A DNA stretch of 64,000 bases from the NCBI GenBank assembly GCA_003151275.1, contig PLXC01000159.1, positions 116,760 to 180,759 on the forward strand. Reading direction: 5' to 3'. This DNA is from Candidatus Melainabacteria bacterium. GTDB taxonomy: Bacteria > Cyanobacteriota > Vampirovibrionia > Obscuribacterales > Obscuribacteraceae. The first letter of the stretch is position 1, and each line of letters begins with the position of its first letter. Below are positions 52,101-60,722 of the stretch, piece after piece. Under the pieces are notes generated by a model. It worked only from the letters and a program-made list of their open reading frames with translations. It searched no databases and had not been told where the DNA came from. Made by a program: the position numbers and the translations under genes.

Positions 52101-53255
52101 TCAAGCGATAAGCAACTTTCGCACTCTGGGATCACGAAGCCGCCAAATGGCTGCATCAATTAAGAAGTGGTGAAAATTCACGACGCAAAATATTGTGGCA
52201 AAAGCGATTTTGTAATCTATTCCAAAATCTTGCAACAGCCCAGGCACGCCGCCATAGATGAAGATGCCGATGACAAACAAAGTGGCGAAGTATTTCAAAG
52301 TCGTAGGTCGAAGCAACATCCGTCCAACATTGAAAGTGCTGACATTTTCAGGAAGTCCGCGCTCTTTTAAGTAATAAGAGGTGGAAACAACGAGATACTG
52401 ACTGCCATGATAAAAGGCTGGAACGTAAAGCCACAGGCTATTCGTGACGCTCTTAGGAAGCATGAAAATTGCCATACCGGTGACAGTCAACAAGGCAGCC
52501 GGTAGCGGAAATATCTTTCGTTCGCGCGCAAATTTCACAACAATCATCGAGACAAAAGCGAGAATAGCAATTTTAAAAGTAATGTCCACAACCGCGAAGA
52601 TAGGCTCCGGCAGCGGACCCCAAAACGGAAGGGTTTGACCGATAAACTTTTCAACGGACCATTCTTTGAATGTAAATTGTTTGAGAATTCCATAAGCAAT
52701 GGTGGCATCAATGGCGAACTTGAAGATCCGCTTTTCCCAAAGATTCATGATGTAGTTGCGCTTATAGCAATAGATAAGCGCGATTCCGTAACTTTGCGCC
52801 ATGAAGTGTTGCACGATCCAAATCAAATAGATCTTGGCGAAAATGCTCGGTAATCCAGGGGTAACCAACGACGCGATTCCGAGCATGAAACAAACCACCG
52901 CAGCCAGTCTTCCGAAAGTGCTCAGAGCTTTACGAGTCGGTTCACTCTGATGCAGACGCTCTAAAGTTGCGGCAGTATGTGTTTCACTCAGGATATGTGT
53001 TCCCGCAATCGTCAACAAAATAAACGGGCTGCTGATGTTCGGGAAGCTTGATTTGAACAACAGGTTTGCAAAAAATACAAACCACAAGAGTCCGCCGCAA
53101 CAGAAAATCAAGTCAACGGCGGGATTGAGGATCCAACTATAAGGAAGCGTTTTCTTGGACTCAACTGGTTGCTCGGTTGCCACCGCAACCGGTGCCACCA
53201 CTTTCAGTGGCACCGGATTTGTCGACTGCTTGAAAATAGCCTCGCCTGCGTTCAT
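52101..53255 (-). CDS. Polytopic membrane protein with conserved histidines (paralogue B)
   Basis: A 384-residue protein with about nine membrane helices. Its motifs match the protein at 44062-45237 in order: AGTHILSETHTAATLERL, IVQHFMAQSYGIALIYCY, VPAFYHGSQYLVVSTSYY and VNFHHFLIDAAIWRLRDP. The regular placement of His suggests a metal or cofactor site within the membrane. A short Val/Pro-rich cytoplasmic head precedes helix 1. Upstream on the same strand is a small secreted protein gene. Confidence 0.68.
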   Translation of the reverse strand: MNAGEAIFKQSTNPVPLKVVAPVAVATEQPVESKKTLPYSWILNPAVDLIFCCGGLLWFVFFANLLFKSSFPNISSPFILLTIAGTHILSETHTAATLERLHQSEPTRKALSTFGRLAAVVCFMLGIASLVTPGLPSIFAKIYLIWIVQHFMAQSYGIALIYCYKRNYIMNLWEKRIFKFAIDATIAYGILKQFTFKEWSVEKFIGQTLPFWGPLPEPIFAVVDITFKIAILAFVSMIVVKFARERKIFPLPAALLTVTGMAIFMLPKSVTNSLWLYVPAFYHGSQYLVVSTSYYLKERGLPENVSTFNVGRMLLRPTTLKYFATLFVIGIFIYGGVPGLLQDFGIDYKIAFATIFCVVNFHHFLIDAAIWRLRDPRVRKLLIA

Positions 53256-53285
53256 TTCACACCTGCTGTTGAAACTGGTTACGAT

Positions 53286-53648
53286 CTATTGGTTTGGTGC
53301 CGAAACTGAAATCGTTGGCGCGCTAACCCTACTCACGAAACCACCCATACTCATAGGAGCTACCATAACCGGTGCTGGCGCAGCCACTGGGCCGGTGGCG
53401 TTAGTCTGAACGTGAACGATACGTCCCTTAAAGCTGATCGGTCGCTTTGTCGGGCTCGGCATTGTCTCGGTAACCTGCTTGATAGGTTTGACGGTGTGAT
53501 TCACGATCGTCGGCACTTGCCTAATCACTGGAGCAGGTGTGGGCTCGGGAAGCATCATCATGCCAGACTGTGCGTTGGTAGGCCCACTCAAAGATCCACA
53601 CATCGCTACAGCAACCAACATCGCGATTGAAATTTTATTTCTTTTCAT
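53286..53648 (-). CDS. Small secreted Pro/Val-rich protein
   Basis: A 120-residue protein from the ATG at 53648, after GAGGAC. The signal peptide is MKRNKISIAMLVAVAMCGSL. The mature part is rich in Pro, Val and Thr (PEPTPAPVIRQVPTIVNHTV, then APAPVMVAPMSMGGFVSRV). No family. It lies 30 bases upstream of membrane paralogue B, in a likely operon. Confidence 0.6.
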   Translation of the reverse strand: MKRNKISIAMLVAVAMCGSLSGPTNAQSGMMMLPEPTPAPVIRQVPTIVNHTVKPIKQVTETMPSPTKRPISFKGRIVHVQTNATGPVAAPAPVMVAPMSMGGFVSRVSAPTISVSAPNQ

Positions 53649-54006
53649 GCAAAAGTCCTCTACAATGCCGCACTGCAGCATGCTTCTAAATAACACTATA
53701 TAATTGGGGAAGTTGCGAAGCTGATTTTTATAACCGGCTCGTAACGCGTTCGGTGATGGCTGAAGGCCACTGTCGGAATTGTCTCAACCCACAAGTCTTC
53801 TAGACATAGGGAAAACCCTGAGCTGTTAGTCGGGACAAAGAGGGCATTCCGCAAAACTCTTAACAAACAGCGCTTCGATTGGTTCGCTGGGATTGTCCTA
53901 AACTGTATCGTGGCAAATATGATTCATAGGTAAACACTTTCGCGGCTCAAAAAAGCGACGATGCTTTAGGGTTTTCAAACAGGGCAAATCTTCTGCTAGC
54001 AGTGCC
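53649..54006. other. Divergent intergenic stretch, no gene seen
   Basis: About 360 bases upstream of both the secreted protein gene and the Ser/Thr kinase gene. No coding signal was found. It probably contains two promoters. Confidence 0.35.
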
Positions 54007-55956
54007 ATGAGTTCTGAAAGCGATAAAACGAGATGGAAAGACCCGGGAGCTGAGTCCTCTCAGACGAATTTAAACTCGCCCGTGAATGAATCGTCTTTTG
54101 CTTTCAAAAGCGATCAATGGGAGCTGCTTGAGCGCCTTGGCGAAGGCGGTATGAGTGTCGTGTACAAAGTGCGCCACCGCGTCATGGGCAAACTGGCAGC
54201 CGCAAAATTTTTACACACTCATCTAGTTTACCAAGGCAAAAATTTGCAAAGGTTTCAGCAAGAGTCCATCGCTGCTGGAAGTATCAGTCACGAGAACGTA
54301 ATTAACGTGCTTGACTGTGGAATCACAGAAGATTCGCAACCATATATGATCATGGACTTTATTCAGGGAGATAGTCTTGCCGATTTACTCAAAGTGGAAC
54401 ACAAACTTGAGCCCAAGCGCGCCGTCGCTATTTTCAAACAGATCGGTCTTGGTGTGCAAGCAGCGCACAATCAAGGAATTATCCATCGAGATCTGAAACC
54501 CAGCAATGTCATGCTGCTCAGTACCACACAACGACAGGATTTTGTAAAGATCGTCGACTTTGGAATTGCAAAAGTATTGGTCGATGACGGCGACGAGATA
54601 AAGGCGAAAAGACATCAGCTCACGCAGACTGGGGAGGTATTTGGCAGTCCACTCTACATGAGCCCCGAGCAATGTGGTGGTCAGGTGCCGGACGCGCGCT
54701 CCGATGTCTATTCCATCGGCTGCCTGATGTATGAGTGCCTCGCCGGCGTGCCACCGCTGATGGGGGCAAACTACGTTGAGACATTGTTCAAACAAATAAA
54801 TGACACACCTCCGTCAATCGCGGACGCCCGAACAAGCACTCTGGTAAAGCGACTGGAACAGGTGATCTTCAAAGCGATGGCCAAAGAACCTTCTGACCGA
54901 TATCAAAACATCTCTCAACTGTTGATGGATCTTGATTTAGCCAGTTCTGGCTCCATTCCTTGGCTAATGCGCGGGCGGGCGCCAAGAGACCTGCCCGGTA
55001 TTTGGAAGAAAACGAATCAGCGCAAGATAACGTTTGCAACGACACTAGGGTTAGTGGCTGTTGTTGGAGCAGCAGCGATTATCGCAGCTTCTGTTTTATG
55101 GGTTCTGGGCTCACAAAGCTACAATGCAGCAGCACAAACGTCACAAGATTGGTGGACACTGCACGTTCCTTCGATGAAAGCATCAGACCAGGCATATATC
55201 GACGGTCTGGCAAACAACGCCAAGAAGGTAAAAACAGCGAGAGCCTTCTTCGAAGAGCCAAACCCACCAGTCGGATCTGATTTTGATTTAGCAACTGCGC
55301 TCTACGATAAAGCATGTAAGCAATACAACGCAGGTGAATATGAAGCAACGGCAAGAACCATTGATGAAGCATCTAAACCTCTAGGACAGATCGCCGATGA
55401 TGATACAAAGACTGCACAAGTACTGAGGGAAAAGTTTCGGCTGCTCCAAAACGCCACCAAGTATTTAGAAGATCCTACGTCATTGCAGGCTGCCAAAATT
55501 TGCTCCGAACAACTGAATCACGACATCCAAAATCGAGGCAGGAAGTCGGGATATTTCGACACATGGATCCAAGCAACTGGGCTGGTCGCCGACCATGAGA
55601 CTAGAGAAATTTCATTAGCTGAAGACAGGTTCGATTCTATCGAAAAAATGTACGACAGTATGATTGATGCGTGCGATCCTACCCGAGACGCTGAATTCTT
55701 AGCCAAGTGCTATGACGGAAAAGCTTTGCTGCATCACAACCATGAGCCTCTTAGAGATGGCCTCGACCGTCGACTAGCCAACGCACTAGCACTTTTTGAC
55801 CATGCTTTGATCGAAGCTCACCAGATCTCAGGAAAGCGTGGTCGAGCCATAACTAACCGAATTTCGATTGATCTAGCTAATGCGTTAGCTAAAACCGATC
55901 CGGTTAAATCAATTACGATCAAATGTAGGGTTATGCTGTCAAACAATAACAACTAA
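54007..55956 (+). CDS. PknB-type membrane Ser/Thr protein kinase with extracytoplasmic helical domain
   Basis: A 649-residue protein. The kinase domain (about 35-310) has the Gly loop RLGEGGMSVVYKVRH, Lys in LAAAKFLHTH, HRDLKPSNVM, DFGIAKV and MSPEQCGGQVPDARSDVYSI. All catalytic residues are present. One membrane helix lies near 345-370 (LVAVVGAAAIIAASVLWVLG). The outer part is helical and TPR-like (LYDKACKQYNAGEYEATART) and may sense a ligand or partner. The ribosome site is weak. A secreted protein gene follows about 90 bases later. Confidence 0.9.
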   Translation: MSSESDKTRWKDPGAESSQTNLNSPVNESSFAFKSDQWELLERLGEGGMSVVYKVRHRVMGKLAAAKFLHTHLVYQGKNLQRFQQESIAAGSISHENVINVLDCGITEDSQPYMIMDFIQGDSLADLLKVEHKLEPKRAVAIFKQIGLGVQAAHNQGIIHRDLKPSNVMLLSTTQRQDFVKIVDFGIAKVLVDDGDEIKAKRHQLTQTGEVFGSPLYMSPEQCGGQVPDARSDVYSIGCLMYECLAGVPPLMGANYVETLFKQINDTPPSIADARTSTLVKRLEQVIFKAMAKEPSDRYQNISQLLMDLDLASSGSIPWLMRGRAPRDLPGIWKKTNQRKITFATTLGLVAVVGAAAIIAASVLWVLGSQSYNAAAQTSQDWWTLHVPSMKASDQAYIDGLANNAKKVKTARAFFEEPNPPVGSDFDLATALYDKACKQYNAGEYEATARTIDEASKPLGQIADDDTKTAQVLREKFRLLQNATKYLEDPTSLQAAKICSEQLNHDIQNRGRKSGYFDTWIQATGLVADHETREISLAEDRFDSIEKMYDSMIDACDPTRDAEFLAKCYDGKALLHHNHEPLRDGLDRRLANALALFDHALIEAHQISGKRGRAITNRISIDLANALAKTDPVKSITIKCRVMLSNNNN

Positions 55957-56048
55957 CCAACATCTTCAATTACAACTAAAGCTAGATACTCTAGTTAATA
56001 TTCAGAGCTAATTCAGGCAAAGAATCCAAGCAAAAATCTAAGAAGCGC

Positions 56049-56771
56049 ATGATCAGGCGAATCAAACATCTCGAGTCACTTCCTTCAGTTGCGATTAGCA
56101 TGCTGATCGTGAACTGCGCGTGCGTGCAAGCAGCCGATTCCGGCTGGGCTTTAGAGCAAGAAAATCCTTACGCTCCGTCAGGGCAGTGGACTGTGACACT
56201 GGGAGACCATGGCTTGAAAGCAGCCGACAAAAACATCACCCTTATTATCGTGGCACCAAATTTCAATGCCTTTATAACCAACGCCTCCACGAAGCAATAC
56301 GTTGCAGCGTCACACGATGAATGGATGCAAACATTCTTTCATAGAAGTGCGTCCAATCAAATGACTAATGGAAAGTATTTGCGACCCGGAAAGAAAACAG
56401 GTCAAATTGCCGGTCTCCATGTCAGACAATATTTTTTGTGCATGGTGGAATTTGGCAAAGAGCGAATTCTTCGCGAGGTGTGGATGACTAATGAAATAGG
56501 AATCGCAACGAACAATTCCCGAGTGTTAAATCAATTGTGCAACTTGCCTCCGGGGGACGACGGCGTACCGCTAAGAGTTTCGAGAATCTTCAAAGACGGC
56601 AACAAAGAAGTTGTCTTGAACACTACGAAAGCATCGAAGGTCTCGACCAACTCCACCAGCTTTAAACAACCAACCGGTTACCAGAAGGGACGCAACGCTA
56701 CTTCTGTTCTTTTCAGCTCGGGATCAGGAAAGGATTTTACAGATATGTTGACCGAACCCATTTCTCGATAG
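56049..56771 (+). CDS. Secreted hypothetical protein
   Basis: A 240-residue protein with a signal-like N terminus (LPSVAISMLIVNCACVQAAD). The mature part begins SGWALEQENPYAPSGQWTVT and contains IIVAPNFNAFITNASTKQYV and HVRQYFLCMVEFGKERILRE. No recognised family. It follows the Ser/Thr kinase on the same strand and could be an envelope partner of it. Confidence 0.58.
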   Translation: MIRRIKHLESLPSVAISMLIVNCACVQAADSGWALEQENPYAPSGQWTVTLGDHGLKAADKNITLIIVAPNFNAFITNASTKQYVAASHDEWMQTFFHRSASNQMTNGKYLRPGKKTGQIAGLHVRQYFLCMVEFGKERILREVWMTNEIGIATNNSRVLNQLCNLPPGDDGVPLRVSRIFKDGNKEVVLNTTKASKVSTNSTSFKQPTGYQKGRNATSVLFSSGSGKDFTDMLTEPISR

Positions 56772-56779
56772 AAATGAAA

Positions 56780-57178
56780 CTAGTCTAGTGCATACCAGCG
56801 TAGGTTGCAGTCGCGATACCAATAGCACCCCTCGACAGTCTGAACAAGGCAAGAATGATCGTTACACTTCAGTTTCATTCCGCTTGGATATTGAGCCTGA
56901 ATGATTTGACCATCAGAATTTAGATGAACAATTGTGCCATCAGGCAAAGTGCTTACTTGTGCTCCACAAGATTCGCTTACTATCGTGCGAATATGCGGCG
57001 ATTGAAATCCGGCTACTTGCAGCATGTGTTTACCAGTATTTAAATCTTTAAAGGCTTGGTCGATGGAACTATTATCTCGGGCGAATTTGAGTTTTCTTTG
57101 AGGATCCAGGCAAATACTAAAAGGTTGGAGCGCTGCGTTATTGCAAGAACAATCTGGACTTAGCCAATGCTGCAACAT
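56780..57178 (-). CDS. Hypothetical protein, possibly 5'-truncated
   Basis: A 132-residue frame if started at the ATG at 57178, which lies inside the D-amino-acid-oxidase remnant and has no ribosome site. The body is protein-like: ICLDPQRKLKFARDNSSIDQ, then STLPDGTIVHLNSDGQIIQ and a Cys-rich end (CNDHSCLVQTVEGCYWYRDC). The 5' part may have been lost when the neighbouring oxidase gene was broken. Confidence 0.4.
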   Translation of the reverse strand: MLQHWLSPDCSCNNAALQPFSICLDPQRKLKFARDNSSIDQAFKDLNTGKHMLQVAGFQSPHIRTIVSESCGAQVSTLPDGTIVHLNSDGQIIQAQYPSGMKLKCNDHSCLVQTVEGCYWYRDCNLRWYALD

Positions 57179-57332
57179 CCGCAGCACAGCCCCACGAAAG
57201 TGTGACCCCCGCTCCACCATGACCGTAGTTGTGTATTACACATCCCGGAGCAGTTCTGGATATCAACAACGGTTCAATTTGTGATAACAACGTGGTCATC
57301 AAAAAATCTACCGCGATTATGATTGTCGACAT
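57138..57332 (-). pseudogene. D-amino-acid oxidase, C-terminal remnant
   Basis: The 64-residue open frame contains PGCVIHNYGHGGAGVTLSWG followed by CAADVAAL. This is the conserved C-terminal FAD/substrate motif of D-amino-acid oxidases (HNYGHGGxGxTLSWGCA). Nothing of the N-terminal FAD Rossmann domain is present, and the frame begins right beside the end of the MocR gene. It is a 5'-deleted remnant of an oxidative-deamination gene that probably was linked to that regulator. Confidence 0.78.
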
Positions 57333-57349
57333 TGATCCAGCAAGGTTGA

Positions 57350-58861
57350 TTATTCGTTCAGAATAGACGCTAATATGCGGATTCCTTCCAGCAATTCTTC
57401 GTCTTTCAGTCCAGCATAGTTCAACAAGAATTCGCTTGGTCGATGTTGACCGATGTAGTATTTTTTGGTACTCGATAAACCGACACCCAACGCCGCGGCG
57501 CGCTGCACGATTTCATCGTCACCACATTCGGTATTAAACCTGACCAGTACGCTAATGCCGGCATTGTCACCCAGGATGGAGATGCGATTGCCGAAGGTGA
57601 GCTTAAGATTCTCGACAAACAGTTTCCTGCGCTGTTCATAAAGTCCTCGCATTTTACGGATGTGCCGTTCTAAGTGGCCGGCGGTGATGAACTCTGCCAA
57701 CACTTGTTGGTCAAGCAGGGGCGAGTGCCGATCTGCGAGCCACTTGGCTCTTGCAAACACATCCACTAATGATTCGGGAACGACTAAGTATCCTAATCGC
57801 ATTGCCGGGAACAGCACCTTCGAAAACGTCCCTATATAGATGACGGATCCATTCTTGTCTAAACCTGCGAGCGACGGAATAGGGCGCCCCTTGTACCGGT
57901 ATTCACTGTCATAGTCGTCTTCAACTATGTAGGTGCCAGTGCGCGCCGCCCACGATAGCAGGTCGAGTCGACGCGGCAGTGATAGCGCGACACCGGTCGG
58001 ATATTGATGCGAGGGCGTAACATACAGCAATTTCGCTGACAGCCCCGAAGCGCTGTCGAATCGCTTCTTCAAGTCATCAACTCGCACACCGGCATGATCA
58101 ACCTGGATAGGCACCAGATTGGCACCACTTGCCATCAACGCTTTCTGGGCGCCAAGATATCCAGGCTCTTCAATCGCAGCACAGTCATCCCTATCAATGA
58201 GAACTCGAGTAACCAAAGCAATCGCTTGTTGTGAACCATTCACGATGATTATTCGTTCGGGGTTGCAATGCAGTGCCCTAGCACTGGCGAGGTATTCAGC
58301 CAACGCCTCACGCAGGGGCAGGTGACCTTTAGACCGCGACGGACAGTCCAGACTGGTCAAATCCCTGGCTGCTAAGTGTTTTGACAACAGCTGGGTCCAC
58401 AAGCGCATTGGAAATTCATCCAAATCGGGGCGCCCGAAGGTGAATTGTATCTTCGGCTCTGCGTCTGGAAAATCAAGCCAGTTACGGGAAGCCAGACTTT
58501 GCCCATACCAAGATAGACGCATATGTTTAGCTGGAGTGACAAGTTGTGAAGTCTCTTCTAGCCCGTCTACTGGGTCTATAGGGACATCCGGATCTACATA
58601 TAGAAGGTCTTCCGGTAAGTGCCTGCTGACGTAAGTGCCGGACCCTGTCAAGGATTCGAAGTATCCTTCACTTAGAAGATACTCATAACTCATCGTCACA
58701 GTAGCCCTGGAAATGCCAAGGGACTGGGATAAAGCCCTTGTCGAGGGCATTTTATGGCCGGCTGACAAGCGACCGGAAAGTATTGCCAGTCTTACCTCTT
58801 CGTAGATCTGTCTGTGCATCGGAATTGATCCGGTCGGGTCTAAATTTACGAGAAAATCCAT
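57350..58861 (-). CDS. MocR/PdxR-family regulator (GntR wHTH fused to aminotransferase)
   Basis: A 503-residue protein from the ATG at 58861 (a GTG at 58870 is an alternative). The N-terminal GntR winged helix has PMHRQIYEEVRLAILSGRL, PSTRALSQSLGISRATVTMS and ESLTGSGTYVS. The fold-type I aminotransferase part has VEEPGYLGAQKAL-like IEEPGYLG, SHQYPTGVALSLPRRL, YIVEDDYDSEYRYKGRP and IGTFSKVLFPAMRLGY with the PLP Lys. All PLP contacts appear intact. It probably senses PLP or an amino acid. It is divergent from a small secreted gene, with paired direct repeats between them. Confidence 0.92.
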   Translation of the reverse strand: MDFLVNLDPTGSIPMHRQIYEEVRLAILSGRLSAGHKMPSTRALSQSLGISRATVTMSYEYLLSEGYFESLTGSGTYVSRHLPEDLLYVDPDVPIDPVDGLEETSQLVTPAKHMRLSWYGQSLASRNWLDFPDAEPKIQFTFGRPDLDEFPMRLWTQLLSKHLAARDLTSLDCPSRSKGHLPLREALAEYLASARALHCNPERIIIVNGSQQAIALVTRVLIDRDDCAAIEEPGYLGAQKALMASGANLVPIQVDHAGVRVDDLKKRFDSASGLSAKLLYVTPSHQYPTGVALSLPRRLDLLSWAARTGTYIVEDDYDSEYRYKGRPIPSLAGLDKNGSVIYIGTFSKVLFPAMRLGYLVVPESLVDVFARAKWLADRHSPLLDQQVLAEFITAGHLERHIRKMRGLYEQRRKLFVENLKLTFGNRISILGDNAGISVLVRFNTECGDDEIVQRAAALGVGLSSTKKYYIGQHRPSEFLLNYAGLKDEELLEGIRILASILNE

Positions 58862-58872
58862 GGAACTCACCC

Positions 58873-58913
58873 AAAGTGGACTGGTATCAAAACATAAAAG
58901 TGGCTCTTTATCA
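58873..58913. promoter_or_regulatory. Direct-repeat operator between MocR and divergent gene
   Basis: AAAGTGGACTGGTATCA (58873-58889) and AAAGTGGCTCTTTATCA (58897-58913) are direct repeats 24 bases apart. MocR proteins bind direct repeats of this kind next to their own gene. The position, 12 bases upstream of the MocR start and 50 before the divergent ATG, fits control of both. Confidence 0.6.
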
Positions 58914-58964
58914 ACTCCATTTCAGAATGTATTCTGTCTACATCCTGAAAGGAGGCAGGCAATT

Positions 58965-59306
58965 ATGCGTAAAAACAAACCAAACCAATTAATCAAAACG
59001 TTCGTAGCCAGTTTGCTCGTAACGGCCACCATCGGTGCTGTCGTTGAACCAGCAGCCATGGCTGTCATTTCTGATCCAACCGCAATCAGCAGGTTGCAAC
59101 AACGCAAGCGTGATCTACTCGTAAGAGAAACGGATCTGCTGCGTAGCAAAGATGATTTGCAAAAACAGATCGACGAACTAAAAAGAATAAATGACGGCAG
59201 CTCACAGCGCCAACTCGATGACCTGGCCCAGAGCTTGGATCACACCTTCTCTGATCTGCAAAAAACGCAATTCGACATTAGCGATGTTAGCCGTCGCATG
59301 ATGTAG
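58965..59306 (+). CDS. Small secreted coiled-coil protein
   Basis: A 113-residue protein from the ATG at 58965, with a very strong AAAGGAGGCAGG site. The signal peptide is LIKTFVASLLVTATIGAVV (cleavage near AMA). The mature part is a charged heptad-type coiled coil (LQQRKRDLLVRETDLLRSKD and LQKQIDELKRINDG). No catalytic residues are seen. It is a likely target of the divergent MocR regulator. Confidence 0.65.
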   Translation: MRKNKPNQLIKTFVASLLVTATIGAVVEPAAMAVISDPTAISRLQQRKRDLLVRETDLLRSKDDLQKQIDELKRINDGSSQRQLDDLAQSLDHTFSDLQKTQFDISDVSRRMM

Positions 59307-59324
59307 TTTTCGGAACATTGTGCT

Positions 59325-59410
59325 CAGGGTTTTTCCCCTGTCATAAACCTCGGACTGGTACGACAATCACACTACTTCAAACCAGTGTGCGCTTGTTACC
59401 CAACCCGAGG
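59325..59410 (+). promoter_or_regulatory. Structured leader sequestering a ribosome binding site
   Basis: CAGGG-TTTTTC-CCCTG (59325-59340) forms a first hairpin after the previous gene. Then CCTCGG (59348-59353) directly followed by ACTGGT (59354-59359) can pair with ACCAGT (59381-59386) and CCGAGG (59405-59410). The last contains GAGG, the ribosome site of the ATG at 59419. The fold would hide that site, suggesting control by temperature, ligand or translation of the upstream gene. Confidence 0.45.
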
Positions 59411-59418
59411 TTGTTCTT

Positions 59419-60156
59419 ATGTTTAGCAATGATTGCGTCATCGCCAACTCGCAATATTCCATTTATGCCGCTGACGAAGTGCAACCCAAAATGGTGCTTC
59501 AACCAGCCGACCGCAATAGATGGGGACAGCGGGCATTAGCCAAAACAGCCTTGCTGAAACGGGATTTTTCGCTGGCCAAAAGGTACATCGATACAATCGC
59601 GGAAAAGGCCCAAGAAAGAAAGGATTTACCAGCTTTCGCCAGCGCCTTGAACGAATCAGCATTCATACACATCTTGATGAATAAGCCCGATGTCGCAGAT
59701 ACCATTTACAAGCAAATCTATGACATCTGGAAGTCGCTAAGAATCGAACGCAATTCGATCGGATTCAACGATTATATGTTCTTCCTTTGGGACTATGCCG
59801 TCTTCCTGCGAAACAAAGGTGACGAAGGTTTAGCGCAACGATTAGAAAAGAAGCTCGAACGATTGACGGATGGTTTACCAATGACTTATGTCAACTTCAG
59901 TCGAGCCGAACGGATGGCTGACAGAGGACAATTCATCATCGCCGAACAGTTTTACGAAGATGCTTTTGTCGAGGCCGGAATGCGCAAAGATTTGAACATG
60001 CAGTTGCGGATCGCCGATCGTTTGGCACCTGTTTATCAGATCACAGGAAAGACAGAAATAGCCGAAAGTCTTCTCCAACAGAAAGCAAAGATGGACAGGG
60101 CACGCTGCGTTAGTATGTTCGGACGCAGACATGAACGCATAACAAATTGCAGCTAA
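59419..60156 (+). CDS. TPR-like helical protein
   Basis: A 245-residue protein with GAGG 8 bases before the ATG. Helical repeats resemble TPR (KTALLKRDFSLAKRYIDTIA, ALNESAFIHILMNKPDVADT, FLWDYAVFLRNKGDEGLAQR, RAERMADRGQFIIAEQFYED). A clear signal peptide is lacking. It lies about 110 bases after the small coiled-coil gene on the same strand and is probably in the same unit, with its own regulated translation. Confidence 0.65.
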   Translation: MFSNDCVIANSQYSIYAADEVQPKMVLQPADRNRWGQRALAKTALLKRDFSLAKRYIDTIAEKAQERKDLPAFASALNESAFIHILMNKPDVADTIYKQIYDIWKSLRIERNSIGFNDYMFFLWDYAVFLRNKGDEGLAQRLEKKLERLTDGLPMTYVNFSRAERMADRGQFIIAEQFYEDAFVEAGMRKDLNMQLRIADRLAPVYQITGKTEIAESLLQQKAKMDRARCVSMFGRRHERITNCS

Positions 60157-60209
60157 GCGATCAACCTTAGAGGTTCGTGATCGGATCTCTTAGCAGTAAG
60201 GCGATCGAA

Positions 60210-60350
60210 TTACACCGCAAAGGCGACGATTTCAGCGAACGCACACAATACTGGAATCGGCTCGAGCACCTTCTTTGCTAGCCACATGAATGCACCAAGG
60301 AGCAACTTTTTAAACCAAGGATGTGCCCGATTCTTTTTTCGTTTACGCAC
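60210..60350 (-). CDS. Small basic-hydrophobic ORF, 46 residues, GTG start
   Basis: The GTG at 60350 follows AAAGGGG by 5 bases, an excellent ribosome site. The product has a basic head (RKRKKNRAHPWFKK) and a hydrophobic remainder (LLLGAFMWLAKKVLEP, then VLCAFAEIVAFAV), giving one membrane helix or an amphipathic peptide. No family is recognised. Charge and shape would fit a type I toxin, small membrane regulator or secreted peptide, but nothing decides between them. Confidence 0.45.
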   Translation of the reverse strand: MRKRKKNRAHPWFKKLLLGAFMWLAKKVLEPIPVLCAFAEIVAFAV

Positions 60351-60722
60351 TTTGGACCCCTTTCAGATATTCAACACACTCACATGGTGCCACCGCTCAT
60401 ATTAAGAACGGGTTAAAGAAGTTGCGTTGGATCCGAAACTGCTTGACTGTAGTACTCGGTAATAGCGTGCAGGATTGGTTTGACGGCATTGACTGACTGT
60501 CCAAACAAATATTTAGATACCACATCTGCCACCAGAAATTAGTGATGAGGGTCAGCCACTACTTTAGCAGCGATGGGTTGCAATTGAAGACGGATAAAGT
60601 TTTGCCTCATCTTTCGGTGTTCCGGGGTCGGCATTTCTAATGCCGAAGTAGAGACGCTTGCAATCTTGTTTCCACTATTGAACGAGCGTAGTATAAGTTC
60701 CAACCCAAAAGAGCTACTTCAA
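60351..60722. other. Intergenic stretch with a hairpin at 60628-60646
   Basis: TCGGCATT (60628-60635) and AATGCCGA (60639-60646) are perfect arms around TCT, 77 bases before the second MocR gene start. It may be an operator or leader hairpin. Apart from that no gene is seen between the small ORF and the MocR gene. Confidence 0.4.
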
